Below are positions 46,234 to 54,933 of a stretch of DNA of 64,000 bases, in pieces. Numbering within the stretch: the stretch's first letter is position 1; each line of letters starts with the position of its first letter. Origin of the DNA: Sphingomonas koreensis (lineage in GTDB: Bacteria > Pseudomonadota > Alphaproteobacteria > Sphingomonadales > Sphingomonadaceae); the NCBI RefSeq assembly GCF_002797435.1, contig NZ_PGEN01000001.1, positions 3,656,501 through 3,720,500 on the forward strand, written 5' to 3'. Position numbers and translations under genes: made by a program. The notes under the pieces were generated by a model that worked only from the letters and a program-made list of their open reading frames with translations, did no database searches and had not been told where the DNA came from.

Positions 46234-46964
46234 CCGGGGTCCTTGGGCAGCGCCAGCGTGCGGAAGCGCAATGCCAGCGTGTCGGCGATCAGCAGCTTGC
46301 CCGCGCTGTCCTCGCCGAACGGCACGATTGCGCGGATCGTCTCCAGCGCGGCAAGGCTGCCCATCAGCCCCGTCAGCGCGCCGATCACGCCCTGTTCGGC
46401 GCAGTTGATGCCGGGCGTTTCCGGGTCGGCGCCAGTGAAGCAGCGATAGCAGGGCTTGCCCGCCTCCCAGCCGCGGAACACGCCGAGCTGGCCTTCGAAC
46501 TCGCCGACCGCGGCGCTGACCAGCGGGATGCGGTGACACAGCGCGGCGTCGGCGACCAGCAGGCGGGTCTCGAAATTGTCGGTGCCGTCGAGGACGACGT
46601 CATGGCCGGCGAGCAGCGTGGAAGCATTGGCCGCGTCGATCCGCACGGGCTGCACGGTGACTGCGACATGGGGATTGAGCCTGCCCAGCGCGCGCGCAGC
46701 CGCATCGCCCTTGCCGGTGCCCGCATCGTCCGTGCCGAACAGCGTCTGGCGCTGCAGGTTGGACAGATCGACCCGGTCGTCGTCGATCACTGTCAGCCGG
46801 CCGACTCCCGCCGCGGCGAGATACTGCAGGGCGGGCGACCCGATCCCGCCCGCGCCGATCACCGCGACCCGCGCGGCCTTGAGCCGCATCTGTCCCGCGC
46901 CGCCGATTTCCTTGAGGATGATATGGCGGGCGTAACGCTCGAGTTCTTCGTCCGAGAGGTTCAT
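46212..46964 (-). CDS. moeB: HesA/MoeB/ThiF-family sulfur-carrier adenylyltransferase
   Basis: A 250-aa E1-like enzyme that adenylates the C-terminus of MoaD- or ThiS-type sulfur carriers. Family marks: LSDEELERYARHIILKEIGGAGQ, the nucleotide loop VAVIGAGGIGSPALQYLAAAGVG, DDDRVDLSNLQRQTLF, DGTDNFETRLLVADA, and CYRCF with a CPAC near the end forming the Cys4 zinc site. MoeB and ThiF cannot be separated from sequence alone without the partner gene. It shares the A of TGATG with the upstream stop and is followed by DsrE. Confidence 0.9.
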   Translation of the reverse strand: MNLSDEELERYARHIILKEIGGAGQMRLKAARVAVIGAGGIGSPALQYLAAAGVGRLTVIDDDRVDLSNLQRQTLFGTDDAGTGKGDAAARALGRLNPHVAVTVQPVRIDAANASTLLAGHDVVLDGTDNFETRLLVADAALCHRIPLVSAAVGEFEGQLGVFRGWEAGKPCYRCFTGADPETPGINCAEQGVIGALTGLMGSLAALETIRAIVPFGEDSAGKLLIADTLALRFRTLALPKDPGCPACAG

Positions 46965-47383
46965 CACTTCCAGATGAAGGTCACGGTCGCGCGGTACCAT
47001 TGCTCCGCCGCCATCGTGCGGGGTGCAAGGTTGTTGCGCGCAAAGCTGGAGACGAGCCCGGCGGCATATTGCTCGACCGTCGCGCAGCCGATCGCGCGCG
47101 GGATCGATGCGCGTACCCCGTCCTCGGGATGGACCAGCACCGCGACCTCCACCCGCATCGCCGGCCGGCCGTCGATGGTCCGCCGCTGTCGGCATTTGTG
47201 CACGCGCACCTGCCCCTGGACATAGGCGTTCATCGCCGGGGTCATCTGCGGGGGCAGGCGATAGGGAAGGTCGGGAAGCTTGGTCCAGTCGATCCCCGCG
47301 CCTTGCTGGGGCGCAGGCGCGGGTGCCGGAGTTTCCTGCACTCCAGCGGCAAGCAGAAGGAAAGGAAGCAAGGCTTCCGGCAT
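46964..47383 (-). CDS. Small exported protein, 139 aa
   Basis: A protein with a short hydrophobic N-terminus ([16 protein letters not shown]), a Pro/Ala linker, and a compact domain (WTKLPDLPYRLPPQMTPAMNAYVQGQVRVHKCRQ, RVEVAVLVHPEDGVRASIPRAIGCATVEQYAAGLV, WYRATVTFIWK). The end resembles the TonB C-terminal-like fold seen in many sphingomonad exported proteins. It lies between dut and moeB, overlapping both by a few bases, so it belongs to the long minus-strand operon. Function unknown. Confidence 0.7.
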   Translation of the reverse strand: MPEALLPFLLLAAGVQETPAPAPAPQQGAGIDWTKLPDLPYRLPPQMTPAMNAYVQGQVRVHKCRQRRTIDGRPAMRVEVAVLVHPEDGVRASIPRAIGCATVEQYAAGLVSSFARNNLAPRTMAAEQWYRATVTFIWK

Positions 47384-47832
47384 CAGCGCCCCGTCGATCC
47401 GAACCCGCCGGCACCGCGCGCCGTGTCGTCAAGCGCATCCACTTCGGCAAAGACCGCGCGCTGCACCGGTGCCGCGACCAGCTGAGCGATCCGCTCGCCC
47501 CGCGTGATCGTGAAGGGGTAGCCGCCCAGATTGGCGAGGATCACCTTCACTTCGCCGCGATAGTCGCTGTCGATCGTGCCGGGGGTGTTGAGGCAGGTGA
47601 TGCCGTGCTTGAGCGCCAGGCCCGAACGCGGGCGCACCTGCACCTCATAGCCTTCCGGGATCGCGATCGCGAAGCCGGTGGCGACGGCGTGGCGCGCGCC
47701 CGGCGCAAGGATCAGGTCCTCCGCCGCGACCACATCCATCCCGGCGGCGCCGGCGGTGGCATAGGCAGGGAGCGGAAGGCCTTCGCCATGCGGCAGGCGG
47801 GTCAGCTGGATCGTGATCGGCGCAGCGGTCAT
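47383..47832 (-). CDS. dut: Deoxyuridine 5'-triphosphate nucleotidohydrolase (dUTPase)
   Basis: A 149-aa trimeric dUTPase that makes dUMP and keeps uracil out of DNA. The five motifs are intact: [56 protein letters not shown], and the C-terminal GGFGSTG arm. The ATG is at 47830-47832, overlapping the end of the lipoprotein gene by 4 bp. coaBC and dut are neighbours in many alphaproteobacteria, here with one gene inserted between them. Confidence 0.96.
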   Translation of the reverse strand: MTAAPITIQLTRLPHGEGLPLPAYATAGAAGMDVVAAEDLILAPGARHAVATGFAIAIPEGYEVQVRPRSGLALKHGITCLNTPGTIDSDYRGEVKVILANLGGYPFTITRGERIAQLVAAPVQRAVFAEVDALDDTARGAGGFGSTGR

Positions 47833-48647
47833 GCGGGTTTCCGGGGCAGGGCGGCGGCAAGACGGCGCGCCGCCTCGATCACCTGAGGATCGTCGAGGAT
47901 GTTGCTCCCGCGCGCGGGCAGGATGCGGAAATCGGTGGCGATGCCGCGCAAGGTCAGCGCCTCGGCATAGGATCGCGCGAAGCGGGCAGGCACCTTCTGG
48001 TCGTCGCCGCCGCTCAGCAATGCCGCGCGCAGGTCGGGCGCGATACCGCCCGCAGTCTGGAGCGGGTCGAGGCTCTCGACCTTGGCGCGCCACGGATCGG
48101 CGGGTTTCCCGCGCCCGGCCATGTAGCGGCGCCATTCGGGCAGCGCGCAGGGGCAGGAAACCAGCACCATCCCGTCGAGCAGTTCAGGCTTGAGGCCGGC
48201 GATGTTCGCCACGATCGCCGCGCCGCCGCCTTCGCCGATCGCGATCACGCGTGCACGGCGATAGCGTGCGCGCAGCGCGGCGATGGTTTCGGCGACCGTC
48301 GCGATGCGATCGGCGGTATAGTTGTCGCCATTGCCGTCGCCCTGCACGCCGGTCGATTGATTGCCTGCGCCATCGGCAAAGCCTGGTCGCAGCAGCCGGA
48401 CGACGGCGCTTCCCGGCGCGGCGGTCGCGAGCGACTGGGCGAAGGGCCTGAGGTCGATCGAGGTGCCGCCCTTGCCGTCGCCATGGACGATCACGAACAG
48501 CGTCTCGGCGTCGCGCGTCGGCGCGCCGGCGGTTTCGGTGAACAGCGGCGGCTCGGGCAGCGGGGCTTCGGTTGCGCCGCGCGGCATGGTGGCGCAGCCC
48601 GCGAGCAGCAGCGGCGCGATCAGCAGCGCGGTCAGGTTAGAGCGCAT
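47829..48647 (-). CDS. Lipoprotein alpha/beta-hydrolase-like protein
   Basis: A 272-aa predicted lipoprotein ([20 protein letters not shown], lipobox LAGC). The rest has the alpha/beta-hydrolase layout: [14 protein letters not shown] near the start, the nucleophile region [19 protein letters not shown] (Gly-rich elbow with Glu in the usual Ser place), [12 protein letters not shown], and a late Asp-containing segment. Because the usual GxSxG Ser is replaced by GEGGG, the activity is uncertain. It overlaps coaBC by 11 bp. Confidence 0.75.
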   Translation of the reverse strand: MRSNLTALLIAPLLLAGCATMPRGATEAPLPEPPLFTETAGAPTRDAETLFVIVHGDGKGGTSIDLRPFAQSLATAAPGSAVVRLLRPGFADGAGNQSTGVQGDGNGDNYTADRIATVAETIAALRARYRRARVIAIGEGGGAAIVANIAGLKPELLDGMVLVSCPCALPEWRRYMAGRGKPADPWRAKVESLDPLQTAGGIAPDLRAALLSGGDDQKVPARFARSYAEALTLRGIATDFRILPARGSNILDDPQVIEAARRLAAALPRKPA

Positions 48648-49812
48648 CGGCGATCCGCTGCGCCAGGCGGTGCGCAACGTCCTGCTTGGACAGCCTTTCC
48701 CAGCTCTCCGTGCGTCCGGCGGTGACAAGGTGGACGGTGTTCGCATCTCCGCCCATGACATCGCCGGAAACATCGTTGGCGACAATCCAGTCTGCGCCCT
48801 TGCGAGTCCGTTTCGCGGTGGCGTGTTCGATCACCCGTTCGGTTTCGGCGGCGAACCCCACGACCAGCTTCGGCCGGCGCGCGCCATGGCCCAGCGTGGC
48901 GAGGATATCGGGGTTCTCGGTCAGGCTGAGCGCGGGCGTGTCGGCGCCCTTCTTGATCTTCTGTTCCGCCGCATCGGCGGTGCGCCAGTCGGCAACTGCG
49001 GCGACCATCACCGCAGCATCGGCGGGCAGCGCCGCATCGACCGCCGCCGCCATCTCGCGCGCGGTCTCGACATCCACCCGGTCCACGCCGCGCGGCGTTT
49101 CCAGCGTCACCGGCCCGGCGACCAGCGTGACGCGCGCGCCCAGCTCGGCCAGCGCGCCCGCGATCTCGAACCCCTGCTTCCCCGAAGAGCGGTTGGCGAT
49201 GTAGCGCACCGGATCGATCGGCTCGTGCGTCGGCCCGGCGGTGACGAGGATGTGCTTGCCCGCCAGCGGTCCCGCCTCGGGCGCCAGCGCCGCCAGGATC
49301 GCCTTGAGGATCGCCTGCGGCTCGGGCAGGCGGCCGGGGCCGTACTCGCCGCACGCCATCGGTCCCTCGTCGGGCTCCATCACGGTGACGCCGTCCGCGC
49401 GGAGCTGCGCGACGTTGCGCCGGGTCGCGGCGTGCTGCCACATCCGCACGTTCATCGCCGGAGCGGCGAGCACCGGCTTGTCGGTGGCGAGGAGGAGCGT
49501 GGTGGCAAGGTCGTCGGCCTGTCCCGTGGCCATCTTCGCCAGCAGGTCGGCGGTGGCGGGCGCGACGACGACCAGGTCGGCGTTCCGGCTGAGCTGGATA
49601 TGCCCCATCTCCGCCTCGTCCTTGAGGTCCCACAGCGTCGTGAACACCTGGTTCTCCGACAGCGCGGCGAGCGTCATCGGCGTCACGAAATGCTGCCCGC
49701 CCGCAGTGAGCACGCAGGTGACGCGGATTCCGGCCTTGCGTGTCAGGCGGATCAGCTCGCACGCCTTATAGGCCGCGATCCCGCCGCCGACGATCAGGAG
49801 GATGCGCTTCAT
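48637..49812 (-). CDS. coaBC: Bifunctional phosphopantothenoylcysteine decarboxylase/phosphopantothenate-cysteine ligase
   Basis: A 391-aa fusion enzyme for two steps of coenzyme A synthesis. The N-terminal CoaC flavoprotein half has ILLIVGGGIAAYKACELIR, the HFV loop and VVVAPATADLLAKMATGQADDL, with PAMNVRMW. The C-terminal CoaB ligase half has HILVTAGPTHEPIDPVRYIANRSSGKQGFEIA, VAAVADWR, and KIKKGAD, with KxDWIVANDV. All expected blocks are present, and the length matches the family. It is the core gene of the minus-strand operon. Confidence 0.97.
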   Translation of the reverse strand: MKRILLIVGGGIAAYKACELIRLTRKAGIRVTCVLTAGGQHFVTPMTLAALSENQVFTTLWDLKDEAEMGHIQLSRNADLVVVAPATADLLAKMATGQADDLATTLLLATDKPVLAAPAMNVRMWQHAATRRNVAQLRADGVTVMEPDEGPMACGEYGPGRLPEPQAILKAILAALAPEAGPLAGKHILVTAGPTHEPIDPVRYIANRSSGKQGFEIAGALAELGARVTLVAGPVTLETPRGVDRVDVETAREMAAAVDAALPADAAVMVAAVADWRTADAAEQKIKKGADTPALSLTENPDILATLGHGARRPKLVVGFAAETERVIEHATAKRTRKGADWIVANDVSGDVMGGDANTVHLVTAGRTESWERLSKQDVAHRLAQRIADAL

Positions 49813-50909
49813 CGTTCGATCCTCTGCACCTGCACGCGCCGCCTGTCGAGGGCGCGGACCATCAGGTCGCGCAACCCGTCGGGCACGAAGACGAGGCCGA
49901 TCAGGAACGCCGGCGCGATCATCAGCCCCCAGTAGAAGGTATCGAGCCGCGCAAACAGGCTGATCACCAGCGCGTAGGCGCAGAAGGTCGCCCCAGCACG
50001 CAGCGCCAGCGGATCGCGCCAGCTTGCCCAGCCGAACAGTGCCAGCGCGACCAGCGGCGCCGCGGCGATCGCGGGCAGCAGCGTCAGTCCCGTCGCCAGC
50101 GTCATCGCCCGCACGAACAGCCCGAACCCGTGCATGCCCGCCCAGCCCGGCGAGGCGGCGTCGAGCGGGCCGGTCACGCCGTGCACCGCCATCGCATGCG
50201 CCGCCAGCACCAGCACGAAGATGCCCAGCGCGGCGAGCCAGCCCAACGCCTCGCGCCGGAATCCCTCGGCAAAGGCAAGCCCGGCCATCACCAGCACATA
50301 GAGCGCCGCGGTCTCGCGGATCAGCATCGCGATCAGCGCCACGGCCGCCGCCTCGATCCAGTGCCCCGGCCGCCGCAGCGCCAGACTGAGCGCGACGAGC
50401 AGCCCCGCCCAGATCTCGTGAAAGGCGATCAGCCCCGGCTGGACGAAGGCGAGCATCCCCGCCGTCAGCAGGAACAGCGCGGCGAGCAGGGCGGGCACCC
50501 GTGCCACCGCGTCGCGCAACCGCCGGTACCAGGCATAAGCGGTCGCCGCTGCGAGCAGCCCGAGCAGTATCAGTGTCGCGAGCGGCGGCAGCGCGGCCTG
50601 CACCGTCGCAAGGCCGGGCATGCGGAAGGTCAGGAACGGCCGCAGCGGATAGCTGCCTGCCCGCAGCGCATCGGCGGCGGCGCGGTAGTAATCCTCGCCA
50701 TGCGCGACTGCGGAGACGATCCCCTCATAGAGGGCGACATCGCTCTGCGGGGTGCTGCTGCCGGCGGGCGGCGCAGGCAGTGCGAGCACGGTGAGCGAAC
50801 CGAGCAGCAACGCCGCGAGCATCGCCAGCACGATCCGCGCCTGCGCCGCCGGAAGCGCTGCGAAACGGCCGGGCCGGGCGAGCCAGATCGGGGCAAGGGC
50901 GGGTTTCAT
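49809..50909 (-). CDS. Polytopic inner-membrane protein, 366 aa
   Basis: A very hydrophobic protein with about nine to ten membrane spans (IVLAMLAALLLGSLTVLAL, LATLILLGLLAAATAYAWY, VPALLAALFLLTAGMLAFV, and more). A periplasmic loop after span 1 contains DVALYEGIVSAVAHGEDYYRAAADALR, reminiscent of GT-C glycosyltransferases, in which acidic residues sit in the first loop. No enzyme can be named. It ends 4 bp inside coaBC and starts 64 bp after the ubiB stop. Confidence 0.75.
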   Translation of the reverse strand: MKPALAPIWLARPGRFAALPAAQARIVLAMLAALLLGSLTVLALPAPPAGSSTPQSDVALYEGIVSAVAHGEDYYRAAADALRAGSYPLRPFLTFRMPGLATVQAALPPLATLILLGLLAAATAYAWYRRLRDAVARVPALLAALFLLTAGMLAFVQPGLIAFHEIWAGLLVALSLALRRPGHWIEAAAVALIAMLIRETAALYVLVMAGLAFAEGFRREALGWLAALGIFVLVLAAHAMAVHGVTGPLDAASPGWAGMHGFGLFVRAMTLATGLTLLPAIAAAPLVALALFGWASWRDPLALRAGATFCAYALVISLFARLDTFYWGLMIAPAFLIGLVFVPDGLRDLMVRALDRRRVQVQRIER

Positions 50910-50973
50910 TTCGCAGGCGGTATAGGGTTGCGGGGATTCGAAATCCAATGCCCCCGGGCGGGGAGGAGCGGGC

Positions 50974-52506
50974 TCAACGCAGCAGCAGCGTCGCTGCGAC
51001 GCCGGCACCCGCGGCCAGCAGGGCGACGACGGCATAGCGCCAGCCGCCGCCCACGCGCACCACCTCGATCTCCCTGAGCGGCGGGGCGGGCGGCGCGCCG
51101 CCGGGATCGGGAAAATGGCGCTCGATGTTGCGGATCAGTTTGGGCAGCCGGGCAAGTGTCTTGAGGTCCTCCGACAGGCGGTCCGCGATGAACGCCTCCG
51201 GCCCCAGTTCGGTGCGGATCCATTCGCGGATGAACGGCGCCGCGCTGTCCCACAGGTTGATGTCGGGGTGCAGCCGCGTCGCCACGCCCTCGACCATCAC
51301 CATCGTCTTCTGGAGCAGCAGCAGATGCGGCTGGGTCTGCATGTCGAAGTCGCGGGTGATGTTGAACAGGCTGTCGAGCATCATGCCGACGCTCATGTCC
51401 TTGACCGGAAGGCCGCGCATCGGCTCGCCCACCGCGCGCAACGCCGTCGCGAACTCGGCGACATTGTGGTGCGCGGGAACATAGCCCGCCTCGAAATGGA
51501 TCTCGGCCACGCGGCGGTAATTGCCGGTGATCAGGCCGTAGAGGATTTCGGCCAGCCAGACGCGCGCGCGCCGGTCGATGCGGCCCATGATCCCGAAATC
51601 GATCGCCGCGATATGATTGCCGGGGAGCGCGAAGAGGTTCCCCTGATGCATGTCGGCGTGGAAGAAGCCTTCGGAGATCGCCTGGCGCAGGAAGGCGCGG
51701 ACCAGCGTGTCGGCGAGCTTCCGGGTGTCATAGCCCGCGGCGATGATCGCGTCGCGATTGGACAGCTTGATGCCGTCGATCCACTCCAGCGTCAGCACCT
51801 TGCCGGTGGTGCGCTGCCAGTCGATCGCGGGGACGGTGAAGTCGGGCTCCGCCTCCATCGATTCCGAAAGCTCGGAGGCCGAAGCCGCCTCGCGGCGCAG
51901 GTCCAGTTCGCGGGCGGTCCAGCGCTTGAACGTCTCGATGACGAGGCGCGGACGCAGCCGTGCGACCTCGCCGCCCTGTGCCTCGAGCTGGGCCGCTGCC
52001 CATTCATAGGTGTCGATCGCCTTGGCGAATTCGGCCTCGATCCCCGGGCGCAGCACCTTGACCGCGACCTTGCGGCCGTCGGTGGTGGTGGCGCGGTGGA
52101 CCTGCGCGATCGACGCGGCGCCGATCGGCACTTCCTCGATCTCGGCGAACAGGTCCTCGATCGGCCGGTCGAAGCTGCGCTCGATCGCGGCGCGGATCAC
52201 CGGGAAGGGGACGGGCGGCAGCGCGTCCTGCAGCCGCATCAGATCGTGCGCCGCGGCCTCGCCGATCAGGTCGGCGCGCGTCGCGAGCGTCTGGCCGAGC
52301 TTGATCGCGGCCGGGCCGATGGCTTGCAGCGCGTCGGCATATTGCGGTGTCGCCGGCACGCGCGCGCCGAAGCGGGCGAGCCGCGCAAGGCGGCGTACCG
52401 GGCGCGGCGTGTTGCGGTCGCGCTCGATCCCGCGCAGCGCGCCGTGGCGCGCCAGCGTGCGGCCCCATTTCAGGAGGCGCCACAGATGAACGGCGGGGGC
52501 TGTCAA
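50974..52506 (-). CDS. ubiB: Ubiquinone biosynthesis kinase-like protein UbiB
   Basis: A 510-aa atypical kinase/ATPase needed for coenzyme Q synthesis. The KxGQ motif (AIKLGQTLATRADL), the Ala-rich nucleotide loop (IGAASIAQVHRAT), the Lys in VAVKVLRPG, and FFHADMHQGNLFAL with AIDFGIMGRID (catalytic and metal-binding Asp) mark the ADCK/UbiB family. Two C-terminal membrane spans (YAVVALLAAGAGVAATLLL at the end) anchor it. It overlaps ubiE by 4 bp; the pair is conserved. Confidence 0.96.
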   Translation of the reverse strand: MTAPAVHLWRLLKWGRTLARHGALRGIERDRNTPRPVRRLARLARFGARVPATPQYADALQAIGPAAIKLGQTLATRADLIGEAAAHDLMRLQDALPPVPFPVIRAAIERSFDRPIEDLFAEIEEVPIGAASIAQVHRATTTDGRKVAVKVLRPGIEAEFAKAIDTYEWAAAQLEAQGGEVARLRPRLVIETFKRWTARELDLRREAASASELSESMEAEPDFTVPAIDWQRTTGKVLTLEWIDGIKLSNRDAIIAAGYDTRKLADTLVRAFLRQAISEGFFHADMHQGNLFALPGNHIAAIDFGIMGRIDRRARVWLAEILYGLITGNYRRVAEIHFEAGYVPAHHNVAEFATALRAVGEPMRGLPVKDMSVGMMLDSLFNITRDFDMQTQPHLLLLQKTMVMVEGVATRLHPDINLWDSAAPFIREWIRTELGPEAFIADRLSEDLKTLARLPKLIRNIERHFPDPGGAPPAPPLREIEVVRVGGGWRYAVVALLAAGAGVAATLLLR

Positions 52507-53234
52507 ATCTTCCAGCCGCTATGAATCGCCACAAGGCCGCCCAGCATCGGCTCGACGCGGGTCTGCACGAAGCCGGCGTCTTTGATCATCCGCTCGAAGG
52601 TCGGCATGTCGGGGAAGCGGCGGATCGATTCGATGAGGTAGCGATAGCTGTCCTCGTCATTCGCCAGCAGCTTGCCGAGCTTGGGCACGACATGGTGCGA
52701 ATAGGCGTCGTAGACGTCGGAGAAACCCGGCCAGACGGTGGTCGAGAATTCGAGGACGAAGAAGCGTCCGCCGCGCTTGAGCACGCGATGGGCCTCGCGC
52801 AGCGCCTTGGGAATGTCGGTGACGTTCCGGATGCCGAAGGCGATGGTGTAGGCGTCGAAGAATCGATCGGGCCATTGCAGCGTCTCGGCGTTCGCCTCGC
52901 TCCACACCAGGCCATCGATGCCGCGCTTGGCCGCGCGCTCGATGCCGACGGCGAGCATGTCCGGGTTGATGTCGGCGACGGTCACCGCCGCGCCCGATTC
53001 GGCCATGCGGAAGGCGATGTCGCCGGTGCCGCCGGCCATGTCCAGGATCGCCTCGCCCTCGCGCGGCTTCACCCGGCGGACGAACACATCCTTCCAGATG
53101 CGATGCAGACCGCCCGACATCGCGTCGTTCATCAGGTCGTAGCTGGAGGCGACGCTGGAGAAGACGCCGCCGACGCGGCGGGTCTTGTCCTCGGGGGCGA
53201 CATCTTCGTAGCCGAAGGAGACGGTGTCGGTCAT
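52503..53234 (-). CDS. ubiE: Ubiquinone/menaquinone methyltransferase UbiE
   Basis: A 243-aa SAM-dependent C-methyltransferase of ubiquinone synthesis. Family blocks: VSFGYEDVAPEDKTRRVGGVFSSVASSYDLMNDAMSGGLHRIWKD, the SAM loop ILDMAGGTGDIAFRM, the acidic VADINPDML, FDAYTIAFGIRNVTDI, and RGGRFFVLEFS. The complete length and the GxNN/RNVTD blocks leave little doubt. It is the first gene of the minus-strand operon and is divergent from mutM with a 55-bp promoter gap. Confidence 0.97.
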   Translation of the reverse strand: MTDTVSFGYEDVAPEDKTRRVGGVFSSVASSYDLMNDAMSGGLHRIWKDVFVRRVKPREGEAILDMAGGTGDIAFRMAESGAAVTVADINPDMLAVGIERAAKRGIDGLVWSEANAETLQWPDRFFDAYTIAFGIRNVTDIPKALREAHRVLKRGGRFFVLEFSTTVWPGFSDVYDAYSHHVVPKLGKLLANDEDSYRYLIESIRRFPDMPTFERMIKDAGFVQTRVEPMLGGLVAIHSGWKI

Positions 53235-53289
53235 GCGCGCCCTCCTAGCGGCCCTTGTGAGCGGCGCAAAGCCCGCTTAGCTCAATGCG

Positions 53290-54105
53290 ATGCCCGAACT
53301 TCCCGAAGTCGAAACCACGGTCCGCGGTCTCGCCCCCGCGCTGGAGGGGCGGCGGATCCGCCGCGTGCTGATGCGGCGCCCGGATCTGCGCCGCCCGATG
53401 CCGCAGGATCTGGGCCAGCGGCTGACGGGCGCGAGCGTCACCGCGCTCGGCCGCCGCGCCAAATATGGCCTGATCGACACCGATCGCGGCGACACGATGA
53501 TCTTCCATCTCGGCATGTCGGGACGTTGGCGCGTCGATCCGTCGGAAACGCTCACGCACGACCATCTGATTCTCGAAACCGACGAAGGGCGCTCGCTCGC
53601 GCTCAACGATCCGCGGCGCTTCGGCTCGATCGATCTTGTGCCCACCGATGCGCTCGACGCCTGGCCCGCCTTCGCGGCGATGGGCCCGGAGCCGCTGGGG
53701 CCCGATTTCACCGCCGCGCATCTCGCCGCGGCGTTCGACGGGCGGGCCGCGCCGGTCAAGGCGCTGCTGCTCGATCAGCGAATCGTCGCGGGTCTCGGCA
53801 ATATCTATGTCTGCGAGGCGCTGCACATGAGCGGGATCGCGCCGACCCGCGCCGCGGGCAGGATCGCCACGCCGCGGCTTGCGCAGCTGGTCGATGCGAT
53901 TCGCGCGGTGCTGGCTTCGGCGATCGAGGCGGGGGGATCGAGCTTGCGCGACTATGCCCGCCCCGATGGCGAGCTGGGCTATTTCTCGAAGCAATGGCGC
54001 GTCTATGGGCGTGAGGGGGAACCGTGCCTGTGCGGTGCCCCCGTCCAGCGGCGCGTCGACAGTGGCCGATCGACCTTTTTCTGCGCGAAATGCCAGAAGG
54101 GATGA
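53290..54105 (+). CDS. mutM: Formamidopyrimidine-DNA glycosylase
   Basis: A 271-aa base-excision repair enzyme that removes oxidised purines such as 8-oxoguanine. The catalytic N-terminus is PELPEVETTVRGL with Pro2 and Glu3, and it has the helix-two-turn-helix (LDQRIVAGLGNIYVCEAL). The C-terminal zinc finger is CLCGAPVQRR...FFCAKCQ with four Cys. The length is standard. It is divergent from ubiE and just upstream of rpsT. Confidence 0.97.
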   Translation: MPELPEVETTVRGLAPALEGRRIRRVLMRRPDLRRPMPQDLGQRLTGASVTALGRRAKYGLIDTDRGDTMIFHLGMSGRWRVDPSETLTHDHLILETDEGRSLALNDPRRFGSIDLVPTDALDAWPAFAAMGPEPLGPDFTAAHLAAAFDGRAAPVKALLLDQRIVAGLGNIYVCEALHMSGIAPTRAAGRIATPRLAQLVDAIRAVLASAIEAGGSSLRDYARPDGELGYFSKQWRVYGREGEPCLCGAPVQRRVDSGRSTFFCAKCQKG

Positions 54106-54117
54106 TGCGTCCAAAGG

Positions 54118-54146
54118 TTGACCGAATCGCGCACCGTCGCTAAGGG
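54118..54146 (+). promoter_or_regulatory. Candidate promoter of rpsT
   Basis: TTGACC (54118-54123) and TAAGGG (54141-54146) are separated by 17 bases and lie 70 bases before the start codon. The -35 is good, the -10 weak but acceptable for high-GC alphaproteobacteria. Confidence 0.4.
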
Positions 54147-54215
54147 GCGCGCTTTCCCGGCGTGGGGATGTGATTTCCGCGCCTCTTTTCGCATCGAAAA
54201 CAGGAACGAAATTAC

Positions 54216-54479
54216 ATGGCGAACACGCCGCAAGCCAAGAAGCGCATCCGCCGCAACGCCCGCCGCGCCGACGTCAACGGCGCGCGCGTCAGCCGCATCC
54301 GTACCTTCGTCAAGAAGGCGGAGAGCGCGCTCGAGTCGGGCGACAAGTCGGCGGCCGAATCGGCGCTGAAGGCGATGCAGCCGGAACTGGCGCGCGGCGT
54401 GGCCAAGGGTGTCGTGCACAAGAACACCGCTGCCCGGAAATTCTCGCGTCTGACGAAGCGCCTCGCCGCGCTCGCCTGA
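54216..54479 (+). CDS. rpsT: 30S ribosomal protein S20
   Basis: An 87-aa very basic helical protein that binds 16S rRNA at the base of the small subunit. The N-terminus [20 protein letters not shown], the middle [15 protein letters not shown] and the end [21 protein letters not shown] (as [19 protein letters not shown]) are hallmark sequences. Its own terminator follows. The mutM-rpsT-dnaA order supports a sphingomonad host. Confidence 0.97.
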   Translation: MANTPQAKKRIRRNARRADVNGARVSRIRTFVKKAESALESGDKSAAESALKAMQPELARGVAKGVVHKNTAARKFSRLTKRLAALA

Positions 54480-54502
54480 CCCACGCGATTTCAGTGGTTT
54501 AG

Positions 54503-54535
54503 AAACCCCGCCGGCGCGATCCGGCGGGGTTTTTG
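54503..54535 (+). terminator. Rho-independent terminator of rpsT
   Basis: AAACCCCGCCGG (54503-54514) pairs with CCGGCGGGGTTT (54521-54532) across a 6-base loop, followed by further T to 54534. A textbook intrinsic terminator 24 bases past the stop. Confidence 0.93.
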
Positions 54536-54933
54536 CTGCTTGTTCAGGGACTTGGCGCGCGGAGAATCGGGGAACCCGCGGATTCGCGCGAGTCGCGTCG
54601 TCACGCCATTGTAACGTTGGGAATTCTGTATGCGATTTCAGGCGGTTACGCCTTGAATCGCGGAATTCCGGGCCGGGAACGAGTCAAGCCTACTTATTTC
54701 AGAATCTTTACACCCCGCCCCCTTGATCGACTCGAAAAACCATCCCTAAAACGACCTTCCGCCGCGGCGTTTCTCGAAGGCGGATTCAGCGAAGGGCTTC
54801 GGATCAGTGCGGATGCGATTCCGGCTGAGGGTAGCTTTTGCCTGATTGGGAACGAGGTGCGGAGAAGGGGGCTTTTCCGCATCGGGAAAGTTTTGCCCGC
54901 GCGCACGGTAATTTTAGAGGGGTGTCTAAGAGG
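54536..54933 (+). other. Intergenic region upstream of dnaA
   Basis: About 400 bases without a gene. It must hold the dnaA promoter, and is AT-richer near 54610-54720 than the surrounding genes. I found no TTATCCACA-type DnaA boxes here, so it does not look like oriC. An AGAGGGG stretch at 54916-54922 serves as ribosome site for dnaA. Confidence 0.5.

Noticed and set aside
51115..52524. Long frame antisense to ubiB
   Set aside because: Shadow of the complete ubiB gene; no ribosome site or recognisable domain.
54536..54933. Region upstream of dnaA considered as replication origin
   Set aside because: No DnaA-box cluster or AT-rich unwinding element was seen; in many alphaproteobacteria the origin is not beside dnaA.
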